Below, in pieces: positions 11,343 through 23,115 of a stretch of 64,000 bases of DNA (position 1 is the first letter of the stretch; each line of letters starts with the position of its first letter). Location: positions 16,620,360 through 16,684,359 of the forward strand of contig NC_039368.1 of NCBI RefSeq assembly GCF_003573695.1. Reading direction: 5' to 3'. Source of the stretch: Papaver somniferum. Taxonomy: Eukaryota > Streptophyta > Magnoliopsida > Ranunculales > Papaveraceae. The notes under the pieces were generated by a model that saw only the letters and a program-made list of their open reading frames with translations, ran no database searches and was not told the DNA's origin. The position numbers and the translations under genes are program-made.

Positions 11343-13719
11343 TGTTAGAGCACTGCTCGGTCGAACTCGCATGCGTTGCTATCTCAAGCATGTTTGTCAA
11401 TATTAGTGATCAAAACTATAAGTCTTGATTTCTAGTTTACTAATAGATGTCTCAGACTAGGACATAGATTATGTAGTTGAGCCTTAGACTTCATGGCGTT
11501 CATCATTTGAAGACAAAGAACTAATAAGGAGAGCTTGTGGAACTTCATCAACAAAAGGTATGTGGAGACTGAAACTCATCTATCACTTGGAAAGTCTATT
11601 TCTACTCTATCTTCCATATTGAGATATAAGTCGTGTTACGATATAGTTTTCTATTATACACATTTGAGATTGCGAGCTGAGTTTAACTCGCTTACATTTT
11701 TCTCGGAATATGTGTTGGCAAAGCTTTCATTTCGACCAAGTTCATCTTATATTTTCTTGACGCAAGTCAAAAGATGATAATGTGAAAATTGCTGAGTAAC
11801 ATCTTACATGGTTTGTGTGATACAATCATTTGGTGTAAACTTGGAATGTTTCGTTGTGATTATTTCAATAACTTGAAAAATTGCTTTGATGCTAATAGTG
11901 TGTGAAAACGGCTATTGTCATCCTCTATAAAGTTTCAATGATTGAAATAAGAGTTTAGAACACTTAACCATTATTGGATATGTCATGTTGTGTACTCTTG
12001 CACATATGTAATCCATGTCCAGGAATCATAGTATGCGTACATGTACGTATACCTGTTGGCTTGAGAAATCCGGGAACCTAAGTATGCGCACCCGTTCGCG
12101 TACTGGCGTAAGGCTCATTTCCGAATATTTCTGTTGGGATTGAAAGTACGCGTACCCGTTTGCGTACTGGAGAAACCCTATCTGGGTCCGGGTATTTCAA
12201 GTATACGTACCCGTTTGCATACTTGAAGGTTAAAGTTCTAAAATCAGTTATGTTCATGAACTTAAACATTTACAAAATAAGGAATGCAATCTTTACAAAC
12301 CGTGGCTATAATGTTCATGAATTGATTCGAGTGAATCAAACCGGTTTTGCTTCAATTTTGTTCTTGTATAATTCTATGAGAATATAGCAATTTAACAACT
12401 CTTTAACTAGTTTCATTTGAGTCATTTGAACTATTTACGGTTAAGATGAACAAGGTTAATATGAGATTAATCAAATGGCTAACCTCGGTTAACTATACAT
12501 GAGTCAACATGGTGTACACGTTTAGGTATGGTTACATAAACTTAAATGATGGTATTTCATTTGTGTGTAACAAGCTAAGTTCGATCTAACGGTTGAAAGA
12601 TATTAGCTTGGTTGAATCAGGTTTTTAATTTAACAATGAATATTGAATGCTTTGTTACCAAGGTAACTTGGATTGCAAACCCTGATTTGAAAACTATATA
12701 AAGGAGAACTCTAACAACTGGGAAACCTAATCCCCACACTTATGTGTGTTACTAGTTGCATAAACTAGAGTCGAATCTCCTTTAACCTTAGGTTTATCTC
12801 GAGACCCTGTAGGTTAACGACTTGAAGACTTCATTGGGATTGTGAAGCCAGACCCAACTATTTTCTCTGTAGTTGCGTGATCTGATCTTGCTGTTTCTAT
12901 TGTGTTGAGTACAATTGAAATAATTGGCTCGAGATTAATATCTCTGATAGGTAAGATAAAAAATAATCACAAACATCTTCGTCTCATCGTTTGTGATTCC
13001 ACAATATCTTGTTTCGCTAGTCGATTAATATTATTGTGAGGTGATTGATAATACTAGGTTGTTCTTCGGGAATATAAGACCGGTTTATCAATTGGTTCAT
13101 GTTCACCTTGATTTATCAAAAGATGGAACAAAAAACTCTTGGGTACTTCTGTGGGAGACAGATTATTCATTCTATATACTTTTCTGTGTGAGGCGATTTT
13201 TTTTATCAAGTCTTCGACTTTGGGTCGTAAGCAACTCTTGGTTGTAGGTGAGATCAGCTAAAGGAATCAAGTGCGTAGTATCCTACTGGCGGCTTAATAC
13301 GGTGTGGTGTTCAAATATGGTTTTTATGCATTTGTGGTTTTCCTCGTCAACAAAATTCTGGTGTCTGTGTTATTTCTTTTCCGCATTATATTTTGTTATA
13401 TAATTGAAATATCACAGGTTGTGCGTTGTATCAATCAATTAGGAAATCCAACCTTTGGTTGTTGATTGAGATTGATTGATCCTTGAACACTGGTCTTTGG
13501 TACCGTTCAAGTTTACTTCTCTTATATTCAATCGGGCTCGCAAATTTCTATTTGCTGATTGCAGATTGAATTAAGATATAGAGATATAAACTCTTGTATA
13601 TACTTTTCTCTGGATTGAGTCTGACTGTCTAGTTGATTCTCTAGAAAGTATATTGGAGTAAGTCCTCTCAGATTTCCAAACGAATTGTTGGGTGTGGTTG
13701 TTGTATCCCCGCATTTTCA
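11343..13719 (+). mobile_element. Solo LTR1 (subfamily 1) with perfect TSD
   Basis: Starts TGTTAGAGCACTGCTCGGTC and ends ATCCCCGCATTTTCA; flanked by CTATC at 11338-11342 and 13720-13724. No PBS, PPT or internal region, so it is a solo LTR. TATATAAAGG lies at 12695. The U3 array at 12035-12225 has four GTATGCGTACCCGTTYGCGT-type sites. U5 lacks part of the stretch between CCTACTGG and the GCGGCTTAATAC module compared with other copies, a deletion near 13290. Confidence 0.9.
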
Positions 13720-13784
13720 CTATCTACATATTTGGTAGTGAGGTTACTGTTGCAATAAAAGTCTTCGATCTTTGAAAATAAATA

Positions 13785-14159
13785 TTCCCTCTGTCTTTTT
13801 TTAACTGTCCTGTATTCTATTTTAGTCTGTCTTTTTTTATCTGTCGCTCTGTTTATAGACATATTTTTCCCTTAAGCTATTAAATATACCTTTCATTTTT
13901 TATAAATATAAACTCAATCCAAAATCTTAAATAAATTTTAAATAAATTCATTTTTAATCGTCATTCCCTTTTTAAATAAAAATATTCGTGGACAGCTATA
14001 AAATTCCTAATAAAGCTTCTACATATTCATACATAATCTATATATTAATTCTAACTTTAGTAATAATATAGTATTTAATAGGGTTAGTCATGACATTTCG
14101 TACGGTCTCCTTAATATTTTGACTTGTCAATTAGGATCGTTAATAAAAGACGGAGGGAG
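13785..14159. mobile_element. Stowaway-like MITE
   Basis: Begins TTCCCTCTGTCTTTTTTTAA and ends TTAATAAAAGACGGAGGGAG, giving imperfect TIRs of the CTCCCTCCGTC type, with TA on both sides (13783-13784, 14160-14161). About 375 bp, AT-rich, no coding capacity. TIR and TA target are those of Tc1/mariner-derived Stowaway MITEs. Confidence 0.75.
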
Positions 14160-14161
14160 TA

Positions 14162-14552
14162 GAAAATATAAGTCACTCTTGCCAATCAAGAACCGTGTTT
14201 CGTTATCACCGTGAGGGCTTGCACAACACCATCCTAAATTTTGCAACGCCATGTTTATATATCTTTTGTCTAAAATGATCTATTTAAGTTATCCAAATTC
14301 GTTCGATCATGACCAAATTGGAGTTGGTTTGGTAATTACGGGATTCAAACTCCTATCTTCGCAGTGGGAGGGAACATGAAAATCATCAGACCACTTGATG
14401 GTTCTCAACTGGTTGGAGCTTTGGATTCTGGTATAGTATATCAATAATAACCAAGGACTTCACCTGACCGGAACGTCTATTAGTTGTGTAACAGGGAAGG
14501 ATATTGTTGATAGATGAAAGGCCAGCAAACGCCAAGTAATCAGCACGAGAAT
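14162..14552. other. 3' flank of the wax-synthase-like pseudogene
   Basis: No gene recognised. On the minus strand this lies just downstream of the MBOAT reading frame's stop and may hold its old 3' UTR. Confidence 0.3.
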
Positions 14553-15332
14553 TCAGCTCACTAGTACATCCTTAAGAAGCTTGGTGAGATTAGCAATCTC
14601 CTCACCTACCATGAGGTCAACCCTAACCTTCTCAAGCGAAGGTTGTATCAAGTAAAATGATAACGATATAAAACTTATAGGAAGGATAAGTTGCGAAGCC
14701 AACCGATTGAACCGCCACTTCCCATTCAAAGATCTCCTCCAGTAAATCTCAACAGACGTACCAACCCCCTGTAACATAAAGAAAACCAGTTGACGCCCAC
14801 AGGGTTGTTTACGGATGATATAGAAGACCATTAACTCATGCATTATACCCCAACCTTGTTTAGTAATACGTCGTACAGGTTCATATACGAGCGGTCGTAA
14901 AAGACTTGAAGTAACTTTGTTCCATTTCCTCCCCAAAAACTCATGAAATGAAGATGATAACACCAAAAGGTTCCCAAATGGTGGTTCAACCTCTAGGTCG
15001 AGCAGAAGCCTCGCTGCGGAAGCATGTATGACGAGAGGTAACTCGAGTATTATACCTATATGAAAGAAATACGAAATGTTGATGATCATAAAGTTTAGTA
15101 ATTTTTGTTTGTGCTGATATTGTTCGCTATACCCATAGATAAGTATTAAGCCTAGGAAAAAACCTTCCATTACATAATAAGTCAGTCCATGTATATGAAG
15201 ACTTGATGAAGATGATGATGAAGGAGACGAAGACAAAGAGGGATTCGATTTTTTAAGCTTGATTGGTAGACAGGCGATGGCAAGAAAAGGGAGAAGGGTA
15301 ATGGACGACGTTAGTGATGGATTAGAAGCCAA
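14553..15332 (-). pseudogene. Wax synthase-like MBOAT acyltransferase, N-terminally truncated
   Basis: A 259-codon frame matching plant long-chain-alcohol O-fatty-acyltransferases (wax synthases), membrane enzymes that esterify fatty alcohols with acyl-CoA in the ER. Visible family features in order: IACLPIKLK (residues 19-27), a Ser-rich stretch (32-44), hydrophobic segments (50-66, 80-103), EPPFG (116-120), FHEFLGRKWN (129-138), LLRPLVYEPVRRI (144-156), GIMHELMVFY with the expected catalytic His (165), and FFMLQGVGTSVE (184-195). Family members are about 340 residues. Here the first roughly 110 residues (several membrane spans) are absent, and about 20 residues between VRRI and MHEL are missing. 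I found no continuation upstream on the minus strand. The frame is otherwise open, so decay is recent or the gene was truncated rather than mutated. MITEs flank both sides. Confidence 0.75.
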
Positions 15333-15403
15333 CTTATAGAATACCCTGCTCCCAAAATAAGATGAATAGAAGTGAGATTGAGAGGAAGAAGGCTAAAAAT
15401 GTA

Positions 15404-15709
15404 CTCCCTCGGTTTCTAAAAAATAGTCAGGTTTTCTTTTTTGGGTATGTCAAAAAATTAGGTTTATTTCCGTATGTGGAAAGTCAAATGTTATGATTTT
15501 ACTACTATACCTATTAAGGGACCACTTCTCTCTCTACATTTTCTTTCCTAATACAAAAAGGAGATCACTTCTCTCTCCTCTTCCTCTAATAACAAATGAG
15601 TGGGGACCAAAGGATAGATTAGGAAAAAACATGAAAAAATGGCTCCAATGATTAGTTTTCTTAATTTTTGTGAAAACCAAACAAACTTATTTTTTAGAAA
15701 CTGAGGAAG
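15404..15709. mobile_element. Stowaway-like MITE
   Basis: Starts CTCCCTCGGTTTCTAAAAAA and ends TTTTTTAGAAACTGAGGAAG; the two 22-bp ends match at 20 positions as inverted repeats. TA lies on both sides (15402-15403, 15710-15711). About 306 bp with no coding capacity. It lies just upstream, in transcription sense, of the wax-synthase-like frame. Confidence 0.8.
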
Positions 15710-16025
15710 TATATATAATTGGTAAGACAGATAAAAGTCTTGGAAATCCTTTCGGAATATTTCGAGCGATATAATAACAGCAAATTAATGACAGAAAAAC
15801 TGTACTCCATACGTTTATGAACCTCACAAACTCACCATCATAACCAGAAAATTCATCCATTTTCTATCTCACTCTTCAGCTCTCGACCGATCCTTATGTT
15901 AGTAGAACTGCAGAGGCAAGAGAAATAAACTTAAACTAACGGACTCAAGCCTGTTTATAACATAAAGCAAACAGTTCGTGGGCATTCCCACTTTGCACAC
16001 AACTTCACAGAGTTCCTAAACTTTA

Positions 16026-16390
16026 GAGCTTCTCCAATGACATGTGTGTAGAGATAAATGTCAACATCCACCTACGATACACATCCATTTTCTCTAAAAT
16101 TATTCTCCAACCCTCATGTCTTAAATTAATGTATAGATGACTTTGAGTAGACAATGTCAAGGGGAATGTCTACCGTCCTAGTCAGCTTTAATATATTAAC
16201 TAACCATTTTTAGCTCTAATAACATCTTAATTATGGAAAATAAAATTTATACTAATTAAAAAAAGAGGTTATATGCATACTGTTGGAGATGAATTTTTTT
16301 TCTCTCCCTATTTATAAGGAAAAATAGATTGAGGATGTCTTATTTGTGTTGCCACATAGGAAACACACACAATGACCATTGGAGAAGCTC
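16026..16390. mobile_element. Tourist/PIF-Harbinger-like MITE
   Basis: Inverted ends GAGCTTCTCCAATG (16026) and CATTGGAGAAGCTC (ending 16390), flanked by TTA at 16023-16025 and 16391-16393. The 3-bp TTA duplication is typical of PIF/Harbinger MITEs. 365 bp, AT-rich, no frame. Confidence 0.8.
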
Positions 16391-16707
16391 TTAGCTAACA
16401 ATCCATAACAGTAAACTCCTGCAATCAGTAAGAGAAATCCTACATGGTAGCTAATTTTATTGAATGCATCAGTAATTTTATCCATAATTACTTCTAGCCC
16501 AAACTTTTTTTCTTATATATAAAGAATCCACCATTTAGATACAATATAAATAATTCACCATTTAGATGCAATATATAGGTAAGGTAACCCATAATTAGTT
16601 AAAAAAATAATTTGATTATAAAAATAACCTTTTCCTAAATAAAGAAGGCAATTCATATTTTTGTTTTCTTTAGAAAAGGAACCGTTCCTAAAAAAACCTT
16701 ACAAATC

Positions 16708-17040
16708 TGATTTATGCATAATTCTTGACAAAACTGACAAACATAATTTATGCCCAAACCTAACGTTATGCATAATTCCTAACAAATCTCCACCTTCCTA
16801 ACTTTATGCATAATTCTTAACAAGCCTCCGCCTTCCTAACCGATAATAATTTTATGCATAATTCCTAACAAAGCTCTCCCTTCCAAAAATTAATCATTTT
16901 TACGTAATCTATCTCTTTTGGTTTTTGTGACTATGAAAATTCCGGTTTTAACTTCATAAATAATTCCCGAAAAATCTCCACCTTCCTAAAATTGCTCATT
17001 TTTACTCCACCTCCTTAAAATTATTATTTTTATGTCACCT
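16708..17040. repeat. Diverged tandem repeat
   Basis: Five or so imperfect units with the core TTATGCATAATTCCTAACAA followed by CTCCACCTTCCTAA, spaced irregularly from about 40 to 110 bases (starts near 16712, 16765, 16803, 16850, 16958). Not recognised as a known satellite. Confidence 0.6.
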
Positions 17041-17347
17041 CCCAAAAATAGTTATTTTGATTTTTTTGATTAATGAAAATTCCAATTTTCATGAGAATCC
17101 TAATTCTTATGATAATCCTAGATTTTCATAGTTGGTTTTGATGTTCCACTTTTTCAAGGGGTTAGTCAAATGAGATTTCAAATGACTTCCAGAGAGTTTT
17201 CAAATCTATTGTTAATCCATAAAGATTTCTAGAGAGTCTCTTAATGTCTCTTGTTATTGGGTAAAGATTTTTTTTAAATCATTTGAATTTTCTGAAACTC
17301 AATGTTATTGGATTAGGATTTCGTAAGAGTCGCTCCAACACCCCTAT
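17041..17347. other. AT-rich stretch with short repeats
   Basis: Contains repeated AATCCTA and GATTTCTAGAGAGT-like words, with ...TTATTGG(G/A)T... phrases at 17253 and 17306. A decayed MITE is possible. No gene is visible. Confidence 0.3.
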
Positions 17348-18118
17348 TGAAAAGACGAGGGTACCCAAATACACCACAATCTTTTTGTTTCAACCTATAA
17401 GTCCTATACCGAAAGTGATCGTCTATGGACAGAGTCGAGACAATACAACAATTCGGTTCACACTTCATGTGATCGTCTATGAATAAGAGATCGAGACAAC
17501 ACGACAACAAGATAACTTGTCTGATTGACTAAGGATACAAGATCGAAAAAATAAAACAACGAAGTATGTTACTTGATAATATGTTCGGTAATAACTAAAC
17601 TCTATAGGATCACTATCAAGTAATGCGGAGTTGACGTATATGTGTATTTTAATTTATCATAATATATAAACAATTATAATGTGGAAATCAAAGTAAAAAA
17701 CAAAACAAGATTTTGTTAATGAGGAAACCGCAAATGCAGAAAACCCCCAGGACCTAGTCCAGTTTTGAATACTCTCAGAATTAAGTCACTATACAAAATT
17801 TAAACCAACTTCGTATAGTTGAGACCAAGCAGACTACCCCTAGTTACTTAGTTCCTTTAGTATACCTGTGCCTTCGACTTCTAGAGTCACGCACGTGAAT
17901 ATCAAGTCATTTAGATCATATTTCAAACAACAAAGAAAGAATCTGTTTGGAATCCACTCTAATCAATCTTTGTTATAAGATATAGATGAGTCATTGAAAA
18001 ACGCTCTTATGTTTAATTTAATAAACTTCTTTGTCTGGTTAGATCAATCTAACTTTAACTATCGAAATAATCATGTATAGATTCACACTCAATCAAAATA
18101 AATCCCAAAGAGATATAG
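17348..18118 (-). mobile_element. LTR2 fragment, minus strand (R-U5 end)
   Basis: Begins (plus sense) TGAAAAGACGAGGGTACCCA, the reverse complement of an LTR2 terminus, and follows the solo LTR2 at 6306 in the same order: GTCGAGACAATACAAC, ACTTGATAAT, GCGGAGTT, AACAAGATTTTGTTAATGAG, CTTCGTATAGTTGAGACC. It stops near 18118 where plus-strand LTR5 sequence begins, so U3 is missing. Confidence 0.75.
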
Positions 18119-18335
18119 CCGTTAATGTCCATAGCGGCTTAATACCGTTTGGTGTTCAATTCTGGAAGAGTCCCGGGATTTTTCTGAAGTTGCGGTTTTT
18201 TCGTTAACAAAATTCTTGTGTGTGTGTGTGCTTTTTACTTTTCATCATCTTTTGATTGTTAAAAGTAATATACAAGTTCATACTCCTATCAAAACAAAAA
18301 AGTTGGTGGTGCACTTGGTACCCCCTGCGTTTTCA
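18119..18335 (+). mobile_element. LTR5 3' end fragment, plus strand
   Basis: TCCATAGCGGCTTAATACCG, CCCGGGATTTTTCTG, a TG-rich run (GTGTGTGTGTGTG) and the terminus GGTACCCCCTGCGTTTTCA ending at 18335. It matches 22445-22663 closely and in both places runs straight into the same internal position of LTR2. Confidence 0.65.
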
Positions 18336-19276
18336 GTTTACTTTGTTTCAACTATACGAAGTTGGTAACAGTCGTTGTATTGTGGCTTACTTGGTACCCT
18401 TTCGTGAAGCCAGGTTCAACTATCTTTATCTTGATGTTCGAGTATCCTGATCTTGTTTTTATTGTTGAGTTTTTCACTCAAACAAGATAGATAGAAACCA
18501 CAAAGTATCTTCGTCTTAGACTTTGTGATTCCACAAGTTTCAACCTGTGAGGTGAATAATAATCTAGGCTGCTCTTTGGGAGTCATAAGACCGTATTTTG
18601 AATTTTGCTAGACTTTGTCTATTGCAATCGATTTCCTACCCTACCTTGATCTTTGATCAGAATGGAAATTACAAATAGGCTTATATGTGGGAGGCAGATT
18701 GGTTTAAATTCTTCAATTCAGTTAAAGAAACTCTTAGGCTGTAAAGGACGTTAGCTAAGGGAATCAACTGCGCGGAGTCTTGCTGGAATTCAAGAGGCAT
18801 AAGGAGTGCATCTATAACTGAATTTGTATGACCGTTTAACTCGGTCTCAACTACATTGTAGTTCGAAGTTCTGATAGTAGGCTAGTGTCTGTAGCGGCTT
18901 AATACAATTTGGTATTCAAACCTGGACTAGGTCCCGGAGGTTTTCTGCCTTTGCGGTTTCCTTGTTAACAAAATTCTGGTATCTGTGTTTTTTATTTTTC
19001 CGCATTATATTATTTATATTTATAATTGAAATATCACAGGTTGTACATTAATCACTCAAAGTAGATACATATCCAACCTTGTTTGTTGGATACGACTTGG
19101 TTGATTCTTGGATATTGATCTTTCGAATCGTCCAAGTACTCTCACACATAATCAGGTTCACGGACTTGTTGTAAACATTATGATTTTGAGAGAAAGAGAT
19201 ATAAGATCTTCGTATAATTCCATAAAAGTTACCTATGAAAACATTGGTGGTGTATTTTGATACCCCCATGTTTTCA
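18336..19276 (+). mobile_element. Mosaic LTR sequence ending in an LTR terminus
   Basis: About 50 bases of LTR2 (CAACTATACGAAGTTGG) are followed by an R-U5 segment starting GTGAAGCCAGGTTCAACTAT, with GTGAGGTGAATAATAATCTA, GGGAGGCAGATTGG, TAGCGGCTTAATACAATTTG and TTTCCTTGTTAACAAAATTC. The end is GATACCCCCATGTTTTCA at 19276. No primer site follows. The U3 is missing or replaced, so this is rearranged LTR debris rather than one clean insertion. Confidence 0.55.
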
Positions 19277-19701
19277 ATAGTCTACCAAGTCAAGTCTCAT
19301 GACTAGGTTAGAATTTGGTAGTTGAGTATTAGACATCACCCTCGAAGACTAAAGATCGACGAAGATGTAAAGACTAAACCGTACTATTTTACTCACTATC
19401 TTACCATTTTATCTTTTGAAACGATGTCATATGACTTCTAGTAATTTAAAAAGAATAAATTTCGAGGAAAGCTTATCTTGCTAAAAATCAAGACATATGA
19501 TTTTAGCAAAGATTTCCAACAGTCCTTAACAATATTAGTTCTGAGCAATTTTTTTTGTGAATTGATTTTTGGATCAATTGAAAATTTCTTATGCAAATGA
19601 TTTTATCACTTGGGAATGTTTCAAACACCTTAAGAGAGAAATTCAGAACTATTGATATTTCTGCTCAGAGTAGGTTGGCGAATCTGTTCGCAAATCATAG
19701 A
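19277..19701 (+). mobile_element. LTR5 U3 part, left of the gypsy solo LTR
   Basis: AGTCTACCAAGTCAAGTCTC with GGTAGTTGAGTATTAGAC corresponds to a position about 110 bases into LTR3-type U3. The stretch ends in GGCGAATCTGTTCGCAAATC and the TSD ATAGA. It continues at 21209 after the nested LTR. The first roughly 110 bases of this LTR were not found. Confidence 0.55.
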
Positions 19702-21208
19702 TGTTATAGTTTTGAAAGTGATAGTAAAAGGTCGTTGCTCGGACTTGTAAAGATTTAAAAATAAAAATATATACACAATATTTGTCACAATGGGCGAGAG
19801 GTACTGGGACTAGGATTCCGCCAAATTCATTTCTTAAGGTTCAAAAAATAATTCTTTTATCAATAATAACTCGAAAAATATATTAAATATATCGACTCTA
19901 ATTTATTGCCAAGATTGATTCTCAAAATATTAGGTGTAAATGTTAAGCATGGGACATGAAATCATCTAAGCTAAGCATGACCCATCAAATCAAATCACAA
20001 CTAATTAAATTAAATCATAATTTCAATTAAATGCAAAAGTCATGAAAAGAATTAAATATAATTACCCAAGCGTGAAATAAGGCTTCCTCCATCGCCCCAG
20101 TGTTGGGATTTAGCTTCTCATATTAATCATAATCTCAAAATACATGTATGTTGCTCAAAAGTTGATTAAAATGGTAAAGATGAGTAAAACAGTGAATGTA
20201 CGACCAACATAAGGCGTCACAAAAAGAACGATAAGGGACAGGTGCTGTTGATATTTAGACTTTGCTGCGACCCACGGATGTGCGTCTTAGAGTTTGTTGA
20301 TAAACGACTGCCCTCGCGAGTCCGTTCTTCGTGTTCTTGGTGTTCTTCATCATCATCATCAGCAGCAGCAGCAACAGAGTTTCATCAACTCTTGATTTCT
20401 GCTTCTCTGGACCTCCTATCGACCCCAAACTCTCGACCACCCTTCTAGGACTCATGTAGCTACTATTTATACATTTTAGGCGCATCAAATCTCTCCATTA
20501 ATTCCTCAAAATCTTCACAGTAAAGGAAAATTATTCTTGGGAATAATTTCCTATTTTCTTTCTATGCATGCATTAATTGTCTTGAAAATTTCCACAATAT
20601 GTTGATACGCAACCTAGGAGAATATCTGCACTTAATTTCCACAACCCATGCAGCATCTTCACGTAATTTTCTTTCCAAGTTTAACCGATATCTCTTCTTT
20701 CCTGTTTTAATCGAGAATCGATTATCTGACCAAATTTGATCGATCCCAACCACCAAAATATCTTCTTATATACATATCACATATACCCATTAAGTTTCAG
20801 CGATTTAATCACCTTAAAACACCTTCAAAAATCGATTAGCAAATCTGCGAGTACCTGAAGAAATTTTCCCGCCAAATATTATTTTCAAATTCTGGGAAGA
20901 AAGTGACCTCCCCCTAATCCATCCCTGGGGTCCCTTTAGCAATTGGGGTGGAAATAGTAATTTTGGGGTGGAAATAGTAATTTTTCTGGATTCCTCCAGC
21001 ACATTTTTGGGACGCTTCCGGTGCATTTCTGGGGTGCCTTTAGTACTCTATCCTGGGGTGTAAAACACCACTTTTTGAGCCAATATCGCCGCAAGAGCTT
21101 ATTTCTCTAAAAACATCTACAAGAACACAAAATAACACAATAAGTACTTAATCGAGTCTAACAATACAGAAAATTAAGAACAAAATAGACACATAAATGT
21201 GTCTATCA
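19702..21208 (-). mobile_element. Solo gypsy-type LTR, minus strand, with perfect TSD
   Basis: 1507 bp, TG...CA, flanked by ATAGA (19697-19701 and 21209-21213). Read on the minus strand it starts TGATAGACACATTTATGTGT, with an almost perfect palindrome at its tip, like the start of element G's LTR (TGATAAGCACGTATGTGC). Contains a trinucleotide run (TCA/AGC) at 20347-20373 and a duplicated GGGGTGGAAATAGTAATTTT at 20945-20984. No internal region, so a solo LTR, probably of Tat/Athila-related gypsy type; that affiliation is inference. Confidence 0.75.
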
Positions 21209-22663
21209 ATAGATATCTGAGTTTCAGAAAATACAGGAAGGTTGACGAACCAGTTCGCAAACCGTGCGTTTAGTTGGAATAGTTCACTAACCGTTGTGAA
21301 CTGAATTCTTGAAGTTGGTATTTTAGGCTAGCAGTTGGCGAACCCGGTTCACGATCGTAGTCAACTGAATTCGGTAGTCTTGTAGGGTTGGCGAACCCAG
21401 TTTACGAACCGTTGCATCCTGAATCGTTAAAAAGCCTAACGATTCATGAACCGTTGTACCAACCGTCCCAGTATATTTTAGCAGATACTCAAAGACTTAT
21501 TTTTTAAATATGTTTAGCATTGGTAGAACTCTCTCAAACACTTCTAATACTTTATTGACCACTCAAAGATTTATGTTTTTTGCATCATTATTAAATACTT
21601 AGGTGTTTAACTGATCATCAAATTGCTTTTAGTTCTTTGGCATACTTGCCAAACCGCACAGTCATCATACACGGTTCCAAAACCGGTTTCTAGTGTATAA
21701 TATTCTACTGTATTTTCAATACCTAAAAGTGTTTGCTTGATTCTCAAGTTATCTTAGCTTGAATTCTAAGAAACTCCTGGTCTTTGAAAACTGTAAATAA
21801 AGATACTCTTTCAAGTGGGAAATTTAATCCTGACACCTTGTGTCCTAGTTGATTCTAGAGACGTCCTCTATAGACTTAGGTTTCCTATGAAAAACATAAT
21901 TAGGTTTATGACCAAAAGACTTCGCTTTGGGCATTCGTGAAGCCAGGTCCAACTATCTTTACATTGATAGTTGTATCATGATATTACTTTTATGTTATCG
22001 AGGTTTTCATAATCTTTCAGGCAAGATAGATAGTATTCAAAAAATTCTCTTCGTATTATACTTTGTGGTTCCTCGAGATAGCTGTCTAAAAAATGATCTT
22101 CTGAAGATTGTTTTTGAGAGGTGGTTAAGAATCTAGGTTTCTCCTTGGGAGTTGTAAGTTCCGGATTTGTGAGGTTTGCTAGCTTTGTCTATTACAAATA
22201 GATTTCCTCCCCTTGATCTTTGATCTAAATGAAAATCAAATAGGCTTATCTATTAGAGGCAGATTGGTACCAAAATTCTTCACTTCGGCTGAAGCAAGTC
22301 TTCGCATGTAAAGGACGTCAGCTAAGGGAATCATTTTTGCAGAAACATGCGAGGTTCAAGAGAGTAAGGAGGGCGACTGTAACTGAATCATTTGGAGGGT
22401 GGATTTTGTCTCAATTACATTCCAGTCTGAAGTATGAAAGTAGGCTAATGTCCATAGCGACTTAATACAGTTTGGTGTTCAAATCTGGACGAGGTCCCGA
22501 GTTTTTCTGCATTTACGGTTTCCTCGTTAACAAAATTCTTGTGTGTATGTGTGTGTATCATTTTTACTTTTCTGCATCTTTTGATTGCTAAAAGTACTGT
22601 ACAAGTTCATACTCCCATAAAAACGAAAAAGTTGGTGGTACACTTGGTACCCCTGCGTTTTTA
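21209..22663 (+). mobile_element. LTR5, right part
   Basis: Continues 19277-19701. U3 holds at least four GTTCGCGAAC-type sites (21240-21460). R has TCCTGACACCTTGTGTC, GTGAAGCCAGGTCCAACTAT and a CAACTATC/GATAGTTG hairpin. U5 has the GACTTAATACAGTTTGG module and ends ...CCCCTGCGTTTTTA (CA mutated to TA) at 22663. The TATA box position (near 21795) is degenerate. Confidence 0.65.
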
Positions 22664-23037
22664 CTTTACTTGGTCTCAATTATATGAAATTGGTAGTAAT
22701 CTTTGTATAGTGGCTTAATTATGAGAGTATTCAAAACCGTAGTAGGTCCCGAAGTTTTTCTGCATTTTCGGTTTCTTCGTTAACAAAATATTGTGTTCTA
22801 TTATTTACTTTACTTCTGCATTATTTTAGTTTTTCTTGTAATTAAAGTAAATATGCATGTACTTTAACCAAATACTTGGGTTAGATATTTGTAGTTAGGT
22901 TCAATTTCGATACCCGTTCTACATACCAATTGTACACCTTGTGGTTGATATATGCTTTACAGTCTCTGTCCATGTCAGATGAATCAAGGTGTATGTCATA
23001 TAAAAATTATGATGTACACGGTACCCTCCTGATTTCA
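22664..23037 (+). mobile_element. LTR2 R-U5 fragment, plus strand
   Basis: ACTTGGTCTCAATTATATGA, GTATAGTGGCTTAATTATGA, TTTCTTCGTTAACAAAATAT and the terminus CACGGTACCCTCCTGATTTCA at 23037. It continues the LTR2 into which LTR5 appears to have inserted. Confidence 0.65.
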
Positions 23038-23115
23038 GTTCGAAAATATTGTCTTATTGGTCATGACCGATATTCATGCTTCCCGGAGAACATTGTTCTT
23101 AGTATACAAAAAGTC

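Noticed and set aside
12078..12269. Frames rich in VRVRILAYAY-like repeats (also 29569-29829, 36682-36995, 60914-61134)
   Set aside because: Translations of the GTATGCGTAC palindromic array in U3, not genes.
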